Assembly (NCBI GenBank): GCA_030591825.1
Contig: JAUVAG010000092.1
Span: forward strand, 1-5,904
Direction: 5' to 3'
DNA from: Dethiosulfatibacter sp.
GTDB lineage: Bacteria > Bacillota > Clostridia > Tissierellales > Dethiosulfatibacteraceae
DNA: 5,904 nucleotides
This document shows, piece by piece, positions 1 through 5,854 of the stretch; position 1 is the stretch's first letter; each line of letters starts with the position of its first letter. The notes below the pieces were generated by a model. That model had not been told where the DNA came from. It ran no database searches and saw only the letters and a program-made list of their open reading frames with translations. The position numbers and the translations under genes were made by a program.

Positions 1-561
1 GACACTACTTTTTACATCGTTTATTGCAATAACCTTGGACCAATTTGGTCCAACATCAGTAATCTTACCTATTAACCCTACCCTTATCATTCCATTGTCT
101 GTCTTTATTTCCTGAATTACTATGTCGTCAACCTTGATATCGTCGCTGCTTCCCTTGTCCACAGTAAACCTTCCAAACCAGTTGACAGTATCCCTTGAAA
201 TAATCTGACTTCTTATGAAGTCGTAATCTACACTTCTTAACATTTCATATGCATTTGTAAGCGCAGCCGAATTGTTCACAAGATATTTAAGCTCCAGATT
301 TTCCTCCTGGAGACTGTACATCTTCTCCTTAAGCTGGCTGTTTTCTTCCCTTATTTTTGAAATATTGAGTATTGATTCAAAGGAATTGGAGAAAGTCTGT
401 CCAATTGAATAAAAGACCTTCTGTACAGGAGACACTACTGCGCCTACCAGTCCCGAAGGACTTGACATGTCGCCTTGTGAAGCACTCAATCCTATTGATG
501 CTATAAGAAACAGTGCTATTAAAACAAAAATTATTCTTATGACTCTTTTATTATTTTGCAA
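1..561 (-). CDS. mreC: Cell shape-determining protein MreC, 5' part (runs off the left edge)
   Basis: MreC is the bitopic membrane protein of the rod-shape (elongasome) complex. It links cytoplasmic MreB filaments to cell-wall synthases outside the membrane. The frame is open from a TTG codon at 561 to position 1, giving 187 residues; family members are usually around 280, so roughly the last third is missing. A short basic start (NNKRVIR) precedes one membrane helix at about residues 7-26. A predicted coiled coil follows at about 68-100, rich in E, K and L (REENSQLKEK). The MreC beta-domain then begins, with the family signatures NWFGRFTVDKG (127-137) and GLIGKITDVGPNWSKV (162-177). The TTG start is chosen because AAAGGTGG (574-567) lies 5 nt upstream. 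The next ATG (residue 32) would remove the membrane helix. It follows mreB by 11 bp, and its ribosome site overlaps the mreB stop codon, so coupled translation is likely. mreD would be expected beyond the edge. Confidence 0.93.
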   Translation of the reverse strand, partial: MQNNKRVIRIIFVLIALFLIASIGLSASQGDMSSPSGLVGAVVSPVQKVFYSIGQTFSNSFESILNISKIREENSQLKEKMYSLQEENLELKYLVNNSAALTNAYEMLRSVDYDFIRSQIISRDTVNWFGRFTVDKGSSDDIKVDDIVIQEIKTDNGMIRVGLIGKITDVGPNWSKVIAINDVKSSV

Positions 562-572
562 AAATACCACCT

Positions 573-1592
573 TTAATAAACACTTTTATATTTCATCAAA
601 TTTTCTACAACGACTCCCGTACCCCTGGCTACACAGCCAAGAGGCTCCTCGGAGATAGTTACATCGATTCCGGTTTCCTGCGTAATGAATTTATCTAGAC
701 CTTTTAGAAGCGCTCCCCCTCCGGTCATTGTAATACCATTTATGGAAATATCCGCTGCAAGCTCGGGAGGTGTTACTTCCAGTACCCTTTTTATTGAAGC
801 CACTATTGCCTCAACAGGCTCCTTTATGGCGTCCCTTACCTGATTATCCGTTACCTTTACAGTCTTCGGAAGACCTGTTATTAGATCCCTTCCAGTCACA
901 TCCATGACGCAGTCGTCTTCATGTAAGGCACCCTCGATTACATTTCCTAATACAATCTTTATTTGTTCAGATGTCTTGAATCCTATTAGCATGTTGTGCT
1001 TGAACCTTATATATGTCTTGATAGCCTCGTCTATTGCGTCTCCTCCAAGTTTAAGGGACTCACTGTTAACTATGCCTCCAAGGGATATCACTGCTGTATC
1101 AGTAGTTCCTCCGCCAATGTCTATTACCATATTGCCGAAGGGCTCGTAGATATCCAAACCCGTACCTATTGCAGCTGCAACAGGCTCTTCTATTAGCATT
1201 GCTTTTTTTGCACCTGCCGATTCTGCTGCATCCTCAACGGCTCTTTTTTCAACAGCAGTTACCTTGGACGGAATTCCTATTACCACTACAGGCTTTATAA
1301 GCTGAAATGTCTTAACAGCCTTTTTTATGAAATATTTAAGCATAACCTGTGTGATACTAAAATCTGCTATGACTCCATCCTTAAGAGGTCTGACTGTGAA
1401 TATATCTTCAGGAGTCCTATCAAGCATTTCCTTGGCATCGGTACCTATTGCTATAACCTTGTTTGTTGACCTCCGTATAGCAACAACAGAAGGTTCATCT
1501 ATGACTATTCCTTTGCCTTTCATGTAGACAAGAGTATTTGCAGTTCCCAAATCTATACCTATTTTTTTGGATAATCCGTCAAATATTGACAT
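573..1592 (-). CDS. mreB: Rod shape-determining protein MreB (bacterial actin homologue)
   Basis: This is an actin-fold ATPase that forms membrane-associated antiparallel filaments and guides lateral cell-wall synthesis. The 339 residues match the full family length. The phosphate-1 loop is GIDLGTANTLVY (12-23). The catalytic-glutamate region is LIEEPVAAA (133-141), with E136 the likely catalytic residue. The phosphate-2 loop is DIGGGTTD (158-165) and the adenosine-binding motif is TGGGALLKGL (290-299). The short N-terminus (MSIFDGLSKK) is a plausible membrane-binding helix. The segment PVVVIGIPSKVTAVEKRAV fits MreB, although its first residues differ from the more common 'CVPSGVT' form. The ATG is supported by GGAGGA about 5 nt upstream. 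Only 11 bp separate it from the radC stop. Clostridia often carry several MreB/Mbl paralogues; neighbouring mreC and radC favour MreB proper, but Mbl cannot be formally excluded. Confidence 0.96.
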   Translation of the reverse strand: MSIFDGLSKKIGIDLGTANTLVYMKGKGIVIDEPSVVAIRRSTNKVIAIGTDAKEMLDRTPEDIFTVRPLKDGVIADFSITQVMLKYFIKKAVKTFQLIKPVVVIGIPSKVTAVEKRAVEDAAESAGAKKAMLIEEPVAAAIGTGLDIYEPFGNMVIDIGGGTTDTAVISLGGIVNSESLKLGGDAIDEAIKTYIRFKHNMLIGFKTSEQIKIVLGNVIEGALHEDDCVMDVTGRDLITGLPKTVKVTDNQVRDAIKEPVEAIVASIKRVLEVTPPELAADISINGITMTGGGALLKGLDKFITQETGIDVTISEEPLGCVARGTGVVVENLMKYKSVY

Positions 1593-1603
1593 TTATTCCT
1601 CCG

Positions 1604-2296
1604 CTAGATTATATTCTCTTCCTTAAAGCTCAAATAACTGCCGTCTCCAATAATAATATGATCAAGAACCTTAATTCCCATTATATCTCCAGCCTCCATA
1701 AGCCTTTCAGTTATACTTATGTCCTCCCTGCTTGGTTTTGTATCCCCGCTGGGATGATTGTGTACAAGTATCATTGAAGCGCTGGATTTCTTTATTGCCT
1801 CAACAAAGACCTCTCTAGGATGGACTATGGAAGAATTCAAGTTTCCTATGGATACTGTAACCACCTCAAGAATTTGATTCTTCGTATCCATCAATACAGT
1901 CTTGAAATGCTCCTTCTTGAGATATCTCATATCCTCCATAAGATAGGTGGACACATCTCCAGGTGAAGATATCTTGTATTTGTTTTCAGGTTCAAGCCTT
2001 GCGACCCTTTTTCCAAGCTCTACGGCAGCAAGAAGCTGTGCTGCCTTGGCATCACTGACGCCGTGAAAACTGCACAAAAATTCCGGACCTTTATCCAGAA
2101 GATTTTTGAGACCTCTTCCGTCATGATTGAGTATCTTTTGAGCTAAACTCACTGCAGTATCCTTTGTGCTTCCTACACGCAAAAGTATTGCAATGAGTTC
2201 CGAATTTGTAAGTGTATTAGAACCCTGGCTCAGCAGTTTTTCTCTTGGTCTGTCCTCTGATGGCAGTTCCATTATTGTATAATGATTATTCTCCAA
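1604..2296 (-). CDS. radC: RadC family protein (UPF0758, JAMM/MPN domain)
   Basis: This is a RadC-family protein. The name comes from an old DNA-repair assignment that has not held up, and its cellular role is unsettled. Residue numbers count from the TTG at 2296 (230 aa). The N-terminal signature ELPSEDRPREKLL (10-22) precedes a helix-hairpin-helix-like region around 65-95 (FHGVSDAKAAQLLAAVELG). The C-terminal JAMM metal-binding site has Glu162 (HPREVF) and VHNHPSGDTKPSREDI (178-193), with His179, His181 and Asp192 as expected zinc ligands, so it looks catalytically intact. The start is uncertain. An in-frame TTG at 2311 overlaps a G-run, while TTG 2296 has GGGGGA (2309-2304) seven nt upstream and is preferred. 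The ATG at 2272 lacks a ribosome site but is where many RadC proteins effectively begin. It lies 11 bp before mreB in the standard maf-radC-mreB order. A possible promoter precedes it. Confidence 0.93.
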   Translation of the reverse strand: MENNHYTIMELPSEDRPREKLLSQGSNTLTNSELIAILLRVGSTKDTAVSLAQKILNHDGRGLKNLLDKGPEFLCSFHGVSDAKAAQLLAAVELGKRVARLEPENKYKISSPGDVSTYLMEDMRYLKKEHFKTVLMDTKNQILEVVTVSIGNLNSSIVHPREVFVEAIKKSSASMILVHNHPSGDTKPSREDISITERLMEAGDIMGIKVLDHIIIGDGSYLSFKEENII

Positions 2297-2303
2297 ATAA
2301 AAT

Positions 2304-2309
2304 TCCCCC
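2304..2309 (-). promoter_or_regulatory. Ribosome binding site deciding the radC start
   Basis: On the minus strand GGGGGA ends seven nt before the TTG at 2296. The upstream in-frame TTG (2311) would overlap this element and has no purine-rich stretch of its own. The later ATG (2272) is preceded by AATCATTACACAATA, which has no Shine-Dalgarno character. This favours TTG 2296, though the match is G-rich rather than a perfect AGGAGG. Confidence 0.5.
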
Positions 2310-2345
2310 AAACATAGTCGTTTATTCTACTTATGAAAGTTAATT

Positions 2346-2374
2346 ATTTTACAAAATTGCTTAAATCCTTGTAA
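2346..2374 (-). promoter_or_regulatory. Possible sigma-A type promoter for radC-mreB-mreC
   Basis: On the minus strand TTACAA (2374-2369) and TAAAAT (2351-2346) are separated by 17 bp. The -10 matches the consensus at five of six positions, but the -35 matches at only three. Transcription would start near 2340-2338, leaving a leader of about 43 nt before the TTG at 2296. The 77-98 bp space between maf and radC is the largest gap downstream of 4170, which makes an internal promoter plausible. A 9-bp inverted repeat overlaps both hexamers. Confidence 0.35.
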
Positions 2375-2381
2375 TTTTGTA
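2350..2381. repeat. Inverted repeat with 9-bp arms in the maf-radC spacer
   Basis: TACAAAATT (2350-2358) is repeated as its exact reverse complement AATTTTGTA (2373-2381) around a 14-nt centre. The arms are 23 bp apart, roughly two helical turns. The position over the proposed -35/-10 region would suit an operator. It is not a normal terminator for the minus-strand transcript, because the stem is very AT-rich and is followed by AAATAATTAA rather than a T-run. In so AT-rich a spacer it may be chance. Confidence 0.4.
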
Positions 2382-2388
2382 TTTTTAT

Positions 2389-2967
2389 CTATTTTAACAA
2401 ATTTGAATCAAAGTATTTGATTAGTATTTCATTAATTTTTCCTATTGGAAGTCCAACCACGTTTGAATAGGAACCTTTTATGGATTTCACTAGAAGCTCG
2501 CCAAAACCCTGGATACCATATGCTCCTGCCTTGTCTACAAATTCTCCCGTATCAAGGTAGCTGTTTATCATGTCGTCACTGAGATTGTAAAATTCAACTT
2601 CCGTCACATCATAATCTATTATTCTCAAGGGTATTTCTTCATCCATTATGGAAAATCCAGTATAGACATAATGCATCGCACCACTGAGAACTTTAAGCAT
2701 TCTAAAAGCATCAGACCTGTCCTTTGGCTTTTCCAGTATTTCGTCCTTGTAGACTATGGTATCCGCAGCAATTATCAATCCTTTTTTTCCATCTTTCACT
2801 GCTATATGAAGAGCCTTCTTGAGAGAGAGGGCCATTACAAATTCCTCAGGTCTCATCCTAGTATGGCATACCTCTTCAATTTGTGCAGGAACTATATCCA
2901 ACTCGCAGTATTTGCCCAGTATCTCTATTCTTCTCGGAGATTTTGATGCAAGTAATATCCTATCCAT
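2389..2967 (-). CDS. maf: Maf family nucleotide pyrophosphatase (house-cleaning NTPase)
   Basis: Maf proteins are cytoplasmic enzymes that hydrolyse non-canonical or selected nucleoside triphosphates to the monophosphate and pyrophosphate. The closest subgroup by motif is the dTTP/UTP type (YhdE-like), but that assignment is inferred. The 192 residues are full length. Landmarks are the N-terminal loop LASKSPRR (6-13), the catalytic-aspartate motif AADTIV (67-72) with Asp69, and KPKDRSDAFRML (80-91). LSGAMHYVYTG (94-104) and KAGAYGIQGFG (146-156) complete the fold signature. In Bacillus, Maf has been linked to inhibition of septation, which fits its place ahead of radC-mreBC. The ATG follows the DUF4321 stop by only 6 bp. 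Its ribosome site is weak (AGGCG overlapping that stop), so translation is probably coupled to the gene before it. It ends with TAG. Confidence 0.95.
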   Translation of the reverse strand: MDRILLASKSPRRIEILGKYCELDIVPAQIEEVCHTRMRPEEFVMALSLKKALHIAVKDGKKGLIIAADTIVYKDEILEKPKDRSDAFRMLKVLSGAMHYVYTGFSIMDEEIPLRIIDYDVTEVEFYNLSDDMINSYLDTGEFVDKAGAYGIQGFGELLVKSIKGSYSNVVGLPIGKINEILIKYFDSNLLK

Positions 2968-2973
2968 AAGCGC

Positions 2974-3216
2974 CTACATCTTCCTGAAAATCAAGATTAC
3001 AGCAATTATACCAATAACACCTGCAAGGTTTATGTTGAAACTGAAACCAAGGGTAAAATTGAAAAAGCTCAAATCAAGAACCGCTGGTCCAAATGATAAG
3101 GATTCAGACAATTTCAAAATAGGTAATACACCTGACAAGGCATCTCCTATTATATTTCCAATTATGGAACCTGCTGCTATTATAAATATCCAAAGTATTA
3201 TATTATGTCTTTTCAT
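2974..3216 (-). CDS. DUF4321 small membrane protein
   Basis: This 80-residue protein has two predicted membrane helices, at about residues 7-27 and 61-78, and ends in a basic FRKM. A hydrophobic middle segment contains FGPAVLDLSFFNFTLGFSF (42-60). The layout of glycine-rich first helix (GSIIGNIIG), a central 'LDL...TLGFSFNINLAG' block and a terminal helix is what I recall for DUF4321, a family of unknown function found in Clostridia beside maf/mre genes. The ATG is preceded by GGATGG about 9 nt upstream, inside the last codons of the Gx gene, whose stop lies 6 bp away. maf starts 6 bp after its own stop. This tight packing argues for one transcript with maf. A role at the membrane in cell-envelope assembly is only an inference from context. 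Confidence 0.85.
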   Translation of the reverse strand: MKRHNIILWIFIIAAGSIIGNIIGDALSGVLPILKLSESLSFGPAVLDLSFFNFTLGFSFNINLAGVIGIIAVILIFRKM

Positions 3217-3222
3217 TGTATT

Positions 3223-3732
3223 CTACCATCCTATACTAATTTGTTTCTTTAAATTTCTAACTATGAAAATTCCTGCATAGCCTACAAAGCATCCTGTGAA
3301 AAGGCTCACAATATACATTACAGGTAAATATATCAATATCTTTATATTTTCAAGAACTGCTGCTGCGACTACTACCTGAGCAGTATTATGGCTCAATGCA
3401 CCTAGGACACTTACACCTATAAGACTTAAATATCCATTGAGATACTTGTAAGAAAGATGCATCACTATAGTGCTCAATATGGCTCCTGATATGGAATATA
3501 TAAATCCTATTGGATTTCCCGCAACTAAAAGAACAAGTATGCTTTTTAAAACTGCTACTGTAAGTCCTTTTTTAAAGCCAAAAACCACAATAACCGAAAG
3601 TACAACCATATTGGCAAGACCAAGCCTCGCTCCCGGTGCAATGAAAGGAAGTGGAATCATTCCCTCCAGTATTGTCAGTACCAGTGCTCCCGTTGTAAGT
3701 AATGCCAGAAATATGTATTCTCTTGTATTCAT
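3223..3732 (-). CDS. Gx transporter family membrane protein (PF07456, 'heptaprenyl diphosphate synthase component I'-like)
   Basis: This 169-residue protein is almost entirely hydrophobic, with five or so membrane segments and no soluble domain. Family-like motifs are IAPGARLGLANMVVL (31-45), NPIGFIYSISGAILS (73-87) and GALSHNTAQVVVAA (111-124). Members are widely labelled heptaprenyl diphosphate synthase component I, but nothing here resembles a prenyltransferase active site (no DDxxD), so a substrate-binding or transport role fits better. From memory the family includes EetB of flavin-based extracellular electron transfer loci; that link should be treated as a lead. The ATG follows GGTGATAGG, and an in-frame TAA about 25 nt upstream rules out a much longer protein. 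It lies 63 bp after the NusG-II gene and 6 bp before DUF4321. The substrate cannot be deduced. Confidence 0.85.
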   Translation of the reverse strand: MNTREYIFLALLTTGALVLTILEGMIPLPFIAPGARLGLANMVVLSVIVVFGFKKGLTVAVLKSILVLLVAGNPIGFIYSISGAILSTIVMHLSYKYLNGYLSLIGVSVLGALSHNTAQVVVAAAVLENIKILIYLPVMYIVSLFTGCFVGYAGIFIVRNLKKQISIGW

Positions 3733-3772
3733 AAACCTATCACCATTTTTTGTTTATTTCACCATGCAACAG

Positions 3773-3789
3773 AATCAGTCCGCCTGATT
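3773..3789. repeat. Small inverted repeat between the NusG-II and Gx genes
   Basis: AATCAG (3773-3778) and CTGATT (3784-3789) form a 6-bp stem with a 5-nt loop in the 63-bp spacer. On the minus-strand transcript it sits just after the NusG-II stop and is followed by CTGTTGC, which has no U-run, so it is unlikely to terminate. It could protect a processed 3' end or be chance. Confidence 0.3.
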
Positions 3790-3795
3790 ACGGAG

Positions 3796-4170
3796 CTAAT
3801 GACTCACTGCATCTGGTCCTGACTCAGTCTCACCTGTAATTTCAACAGTCACCTTGTTGGGAAGGCAGACTATTATTTCACCAGGTCTGTCAATACTGCC
3901 TTGCTTAATGCATGTCTTATCTGGACAACTGCTTTCTTCCATATAGACAAATCCTTTTTCAATATGGATCACATTTGTACCCTTGTCCGTATCTATGGTT
4001 ATTTTCTTGTCCAAAGTACCGTCCAGAGAATATTTCTTGTACAATTCACCATCTATGCTTATTTTCACATAGCTATTATCATAGTTCATAGCCATGGCAC
4101 TTATAAAAACCAAGGCGCCTATGCTTAATACAAGTATTAAAGCTATTAACATCTTATCCCATTTAGTCAT
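3796..4170 (-). CDS. Membrane-anchored NusG domain II protein (NusG_II, EetA-like candidate)
   Basis: The protein has 124 residues from the ATG at 4170. A short basic start (MTKWDK) precedes one membrane helix (about 7-28), leaving about 95 residues probably outside the membrane. These form a beta-rich domain of the NusG_II type (PF07009), with SCPDKTCIKQGSI (81-93) and GEIIVCLPNKVTVEI (97-111) as signature. Cys82, Cys87 and Cys102 could bind a cofactor or form a disulfide. It has no NGN or KOW domain and is not a transcription factor despite the name. The start is set by AAGGTGA about 5 nt upstream. The ATG at 4209 is in frame but has no ribosome site and lies between the promoter hexamers. 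It is the first gene after the Rnf terminator and is paired with the Gx gene. A redox or flavin-related role is inference from context. Confidence 0.87.
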   Translation of the reverse strand: MTKWDKMLIALILVLSIGALVFISAMAMNYDNSYVKISIDGELYKKYSLDGTLDKKITIDTDKGTNVIHIEKGFVYMEESSCPDKTCIKQGSIDRPGEIIVCLPNKVTVEITGETESGPDAVSH

Positions 4171-4175
4171 GAAAT

Positions 4176-4181
4176 CACCTT
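4176..4181 (-). promoter_or_regulatory. Ribosome binding site deciding the NusG-II gene start
   Basis: AAGGTG reads on the minus strand from 4181 and ends five nt before the ATG at 4170. It is the only good ribosome site in the region. It selects the shorter form, which begins with a short basic stretch and then the membrane helix. Confidence 0.75.
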
Positions 4182-4186
4182 CAAAT

Positions 4187-4215
4187 ATTTTAACATTAAT
4201 AACAATCATTTACAA
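4187..4215 (-). promoter_or_regulatory. Extended -10 promoter driving the NusG-II/Gx/DUF4321/maf block
   Basis: On the minus strand TTGTAA (4215-4210) and TAAAAT (4192-4187) are spaced by 17 bp, and a TGT directly before the -10 gives the extended TGn element. The -10 matches five of six and the -35 four of six consensus bases. The predicted start of transcription is around 4180, so the leader before the ATG at 4170 would be only about 10 nt, with the ribosome site at its very 5' end. The position just after the Rnf terminator supports a real promoter. Confidence 0.6.
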
Positions 4216-4248
4216 GACGACACGGAAATTGAAGTTCATAAATTTTAT

Positions 4249-4278
4249 AAAAAAAGTCTCTTCCTGAGAAGAGACTTT
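4249..4278 (-). terminator. Rho-independent terminator of the Rnf operon
   Basis: Read on the minus strand, AAAGTCTCTTC (4278-4268), loop TCAG and GAAGAGACTTT (4263-4253) form a perfect 11-bp stem with a tetraloop. The 3' arm runs into a total of seven T residues (4255-4249). It begins 13 nt after the rnfB stop codon, which makes rnfB the last gene of its operon. The plus-strand reading also has a T-rich tail (TTTCATTTTT), but no plus-strand gene is present to use it. Confidence 0.93.
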
Positions 4279-4291
4279 CATTTTTATTAAT

Positions 4292-5266
4292 TTATCTCAT
4301 TTCTATTGCATCCTTAGGACACTTTTCGTAGCATACGCCGCAGCCTATACATTTATCCTCGTCTACAACATGAATTTCCTTAAGTTTTCCAGCTATGCAA
4401 TCAACAGGACAATTTTTAGCACATATAGTACATCCTATACATTTTTCAGGTATGACTCTTGCCTTTTGTCTGTCTTCAAGCAATGCTGTTATTGCCTTTG
4501 TAGGACACTTCTCTGCACAAACCATACAGTTTGTACATTTTTCATAGTCGATTCTTGCAATGTTGTCAACAACAGTGATTGCATCGAAAGGACAAGCCTT
4601 TTCACAAATCTTGCATCCAATACATCCAACCTTGCATTCTACCTTTACAGTCTTTCCAAACTCATGGTTTGAACAGTCCACTACAGTTTTCTGCTTGTAA
4701 GGAACAAGCTCAATGATATTCTTAGGACATTCCTTTATACACTTCTCACAAGCTGTACATTTTTCAGGGTCAACTATTGCAACACCGTTTACAATATGTA
4801 TTGCATCAAAAGGACAAACCACTACACATGATCCGCTACCAAGACATCCGAAAGAACAAGCTTTATCTCCATCTTGTATCATTGCTGAAGCCTTGCAATC
4901 AGAAATTCCCTGATATTCATATTTCTTTTCTGTTCTGTCGTAGTTACCCTTGCACAGAACTCTTGCTACCATTTTTTCTCCAGCTGCCGCTTCGATTCCC
5001 ATGATCTTGCTTATTGCTTCTACACAGGATTCTCCACCAACAGGACAAGCTGTTATAGGAGCATCTCCAGCCACAATGGCCTTTGCCAGCGCATCACAAC
5101 CAGGCAATCCGCAGGCTCCACAGTTAGCTCCTGGAAGAGCGTCTCTTACTTCTGTTATCTTAGGGTCAACTTCAACATGGAACACCTTTGAAGCTATCGC
5201 AAGAATTACTCCAAATGCCAATCCAAGTCCACCAAGTGCACCTATTGCTGTTACTATACCATTCAT
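4292..5266 (-). CDS. rnfB: Rnf complex subunit RnfB (multi-cluster iron-sulfur protein)
   Basis: RnfB is the electron-entry arm of the Rnf ferredoxin:NAD+ oxidoreductase, which couples electron flow to Na+ or H+ export. The protein has 324 residues from the ATG at 5266. An N-terminal membrane helix (about 3-27) is followed by the 'FeS' domain with Cys49, 52, 57 and 74 (CGACGLPGC). Six ferredoxin-type motifs follow: 137-151 (unusual C-x3-C-x5-C-x3-CP spacing), then 170-180, 215-225, 244-254, 276-286 and 306-316, each CxxCxxCxxxCP. Six further cysteines (81, 105, 124, 198, 211, 290) lie outside these motifs, for 34 in total. Short RnfB/RsxB proteins of Proteobacteria have only two ferredoxin motifs; the long form is typical of Clostridia. 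AGGAGG (5280-5275) lies eight nt before the ATG; an in-frame GTG at 5275 overlaps that site and is rejected. It follows rnfA by 12 bp and is closed by a terminator. Confidence 0.97.
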   Translation of the reverse strand: MNGIVTAIGALGGLGLAFGVILAIASKVFHVEVDPKITEVRDALPGANCGACGLPGCDALAKAIVAGDAPITACPVGGESCVEAISKIMGIEAAAGEKMVARVLCKGNYDRTEKKYEYQGISDCKASAMIQDGDKACSFGCLGSGSCVVVCPFDAIHIVNGVAIVDPEKCTACEKCIKECPKNIIELVPYKQKTVVDCSNHEFGKTVKVECKVGCIGCKICEKACPFDAITVVDNIARIDYEKCTNCMVCAEKCPTKAITALLEDRQKARVIPEKCIGCTICAKNCPVDCIAGKLKEIHVVDEDKCIGCGVCYEKCPKDAIEMR

Positions 5267-5274
5267 CTGACCCA

Positions 5275-5280
5275 CCTCCT
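5275..5280 (-). promoter_or_regulatory. Ribosome binding site of rnfB, overlapping the rnfA stop
   Basis: AGGAGG is a full consensus site eight nt before the ATG at 5266. Its first two bases are the end of the rnfA TAG stop codon, so ribosomes finishing rnfA are in place to start rnfB. It also rules out the in-frame GTG at 5275, which would sit inside the site. Confidence 0.85.
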
Positions 5281-5854
5281 ATAATGACAGGCCTGAAAAT
5301 CCCAAAAAGGCTATTGACATTAATCCCGCTGTGATTAATGCTATAGGGAATCCCTTTAGACATTCAGGTACATCTGCTATTTCAAGTCTCTCTCTGATAC
5401 CTGCAAACAATACGATTGCAATTGTGAATCCTATTGCCGCACCTAAAGAGTTTACTATTGTTTCGATTAAATTGTATCCTTCCTGGATATTGATAATTGC
5501 CAAACCTAGAACTGCACAGTTCGTAGTGATTAGAGGCAAGAACACACCTAGAGCTTCATATAATGAAGGACTCGATTTCTTAAGGAACATCTCAACAAAC
5601 TGAACAAGTGCCGCTATTACAAGAATAAAGGCAATAGTTTGAAGGTATCCCAATCCAAACTGATCCAAAATCGCTACTTGTACCAAGTACGTGATTATGG
5701 AAGCCAAGGTCATTACGAATGTTACCGCAACTCCCATCCCTAAAGCCGTATCAACTCTTTTTGATACTCCAAGAAAAGGACAGATTCCGAGGAATTTAGA
5801 CAGTACATAGTTGTTTACAAGTACTGCACCGATAAATATGCTAAATAATCCCAT
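5279..5854 (-). CDS. rnfA: Rnf complex membrane subunit RnfA
   Basis: RnfA is an integral membrane subunit of the Rnf complex, homologous to NqrE of Na+-NQR. With RnfE it forms an inverted-topology pair that holds an iron-sulfur centre within the membrane and lies on the ion path. The 191 residues match the family length and contain about six membrane helices. The two conserved cysteines are Cys25 in [11 protein letters not shown] (22-32) and Cys113 in [15 protein letters not shown] (106-120), the expected ligands of the shared cluster. AGIRERLE (151-158) is another family signature. AAGGAGG lies about 7 nt before the ATG, and that ATG overlaps the stop of the preceding frame by one base (TAATG). 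rnfB follows after 12 bp. The E-A-B order matches the usual rnfCDGEAB operon. Confidence 0.97.
   Translation of the reverse strand: MGLFSIFIGAVLVNNYVLSKFLGICPFLGVSKRVDTALGMGVAVTFVMTLASIITYLVQVAILDQFGLGYLQTIAFILVIAALVQFVEMFLKKSSPSLYEALGVFLPLITTNCAVLGLAIINIQEGYNLIETIVNSLGAAIGFTIAIVLFAGIRERLEIADVPECLKGFPIALITAGLMSIAFLGFSGLSL

Noticed and set aside
2287..2315. Nine-codon open frame starting ATG at 2315, overlapping the radC start
   Set aside because: It is very short (MFGGILFGE), has no ribosome site, and such frames are expected by chance.
2819..3280. Plus-strand open frame of about 150 codons opposite maf and DUF4321
   Set aside because: It is antisense to two well-supported genes that match their families over their full lengths, has no convincing ribosome site, and its translation resembles no family I recognise.
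3223..3732. Calling the PF07456 protein a heptaprenyl diphosphate synthase subunit
   Set aside because: The protein is almost all membrane helices, has no aspartate-rich prenyltransferase motif, and no component II gene is nearby; the legacy name is not supported.
3796..4170. Calling the NusG_II protein a transcription antitermination factor
   Set aside because: It has a membrane anchor and lacks the NGN and KOW domains of NusG; only the domain II fold is shared.
4171..4291. Riboswitch or leader RNA upstream of the NusG-II gene
   Set aside because: The only stable structure is the rnfB terminator. The predicted leader after the promoter is about 10 nt, too short for a riboswitch.
4950..5270. 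Plus-strand open frame of about 106 codons opposite the start of rnfB
   Set aside because: It mirrors the alanine/glycine-rich N-terminus of RnfB and gives a low-complexity A/P/S protein, as expected for an antisense shadow.
5172..5363. Minus-strand frame spanning the rnfA-rnfB junction
   Set aside because: It overlaps both genes in another frame and encodes a protein rich in W, G and S with no family features.
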